5,073 nucleotides of DNA from Savagea sp. (GTDB lineage Bacteria; Bacillota; Bacilli; Bacillales_A; Planococcaceae): the NCBI GenBank assembly GCA_030147435.1, contig JASKZX010000010.1, forward strand, positions 1-5,073, written 5' to 3'. The translations under genes were made by a program, and so were the position numbers. This document shows positions 5,068 to 5,073 of this stretch, one piece after another; position 1 is the first letter of the stretch, and the number at the start of each line of letters is the position of its first letter. The notes under the pieces are model-generated. The model was not told the origin of the DNA. It searched no databases and saw only the letters and a list, made by a program, of their open reading frames with translations.

Positions 5068-5073
5068 TATAAT
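5068..5073 (+). promoter_or_regulatory. Possible -10 box of a rightward gene beyond the window
   Basis: The last six bases are a perfect TATAAT on the plus strand, preceded by a pyrimidine-rich stretch. The position 17 nt upstream reads TTTTTG, and TTGTTT (5048-5053) is spaced too closely. It may be the -10 of a gene divergent from the regulator, but nothing downstream is visible. Confidence 0.25.

Overview
The window looks like chromosome from a low-to-moderate GC Bacillota of the Bacillales type. The reasons are purine-rich Shine-Dalgarno sequences (AGGAGG, AAAGGAGG) at 6-8 nt from starts, a TTG start and a probable GTG start, hairpin-plus-T terminators, and a Des/DesK/DesR set whose residues and lengths closely match the Bacillus subtilis proteins. 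I cannot fix the genus from sequence alone. Nothing points to a mobile element, phage, CRISPR array or RNA gene.

Left two thirds (about 1-3120): the membrane-fluidity thermosensor pathway, all on the minus strand. The acyl-lipid desaturase gene des (1978-3000) has its own promoter region, with a cluster of GTCATGAC-like elements that is a good candidate DesR operator. It ends in a hairpin terminator. Downstream, desK (724-1875, TTG start) and desR (122-727) form a two-gene operon with a 4-nt ATGA overlap and a separate promoter. By the B. subtilis model, DesK senses thick or ordered membrane in the cold and phosphorylates DesR. DesR-P then switches on des, and the new double bonds restore fluidity and shut the loop off. 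A further minus-strand gene probably begins at the left edge (GTG at 33), but only 11 codons are visible.

Middle (3121-4352): a divergent plus-strand gene encodes an M24-family Xaa-Pro peptidase (3246-4352) with all five metal ligands. Its 5' region contains a CcpA cre-like element. The peptidase converges on a minus-strand XRE-HTH/cupin transcription regulator (4391-4936), and the two share one strong bidirectional terminator (4356-4390). The regulator's AT-rich upstream region (4937-5073) carries nested inverted repeats that could be an autoregulatory operator. A perfect TATAAT at the very right edge may belong to a rightward gene outside the window.

No wholly new system is evident. The most useful second looks are the helically phased DesR-like sites, the DnaA-box match over the desK promoter, the cre-like site, the XRE-cupin operator candidates, and the gene cut off at the left edge.
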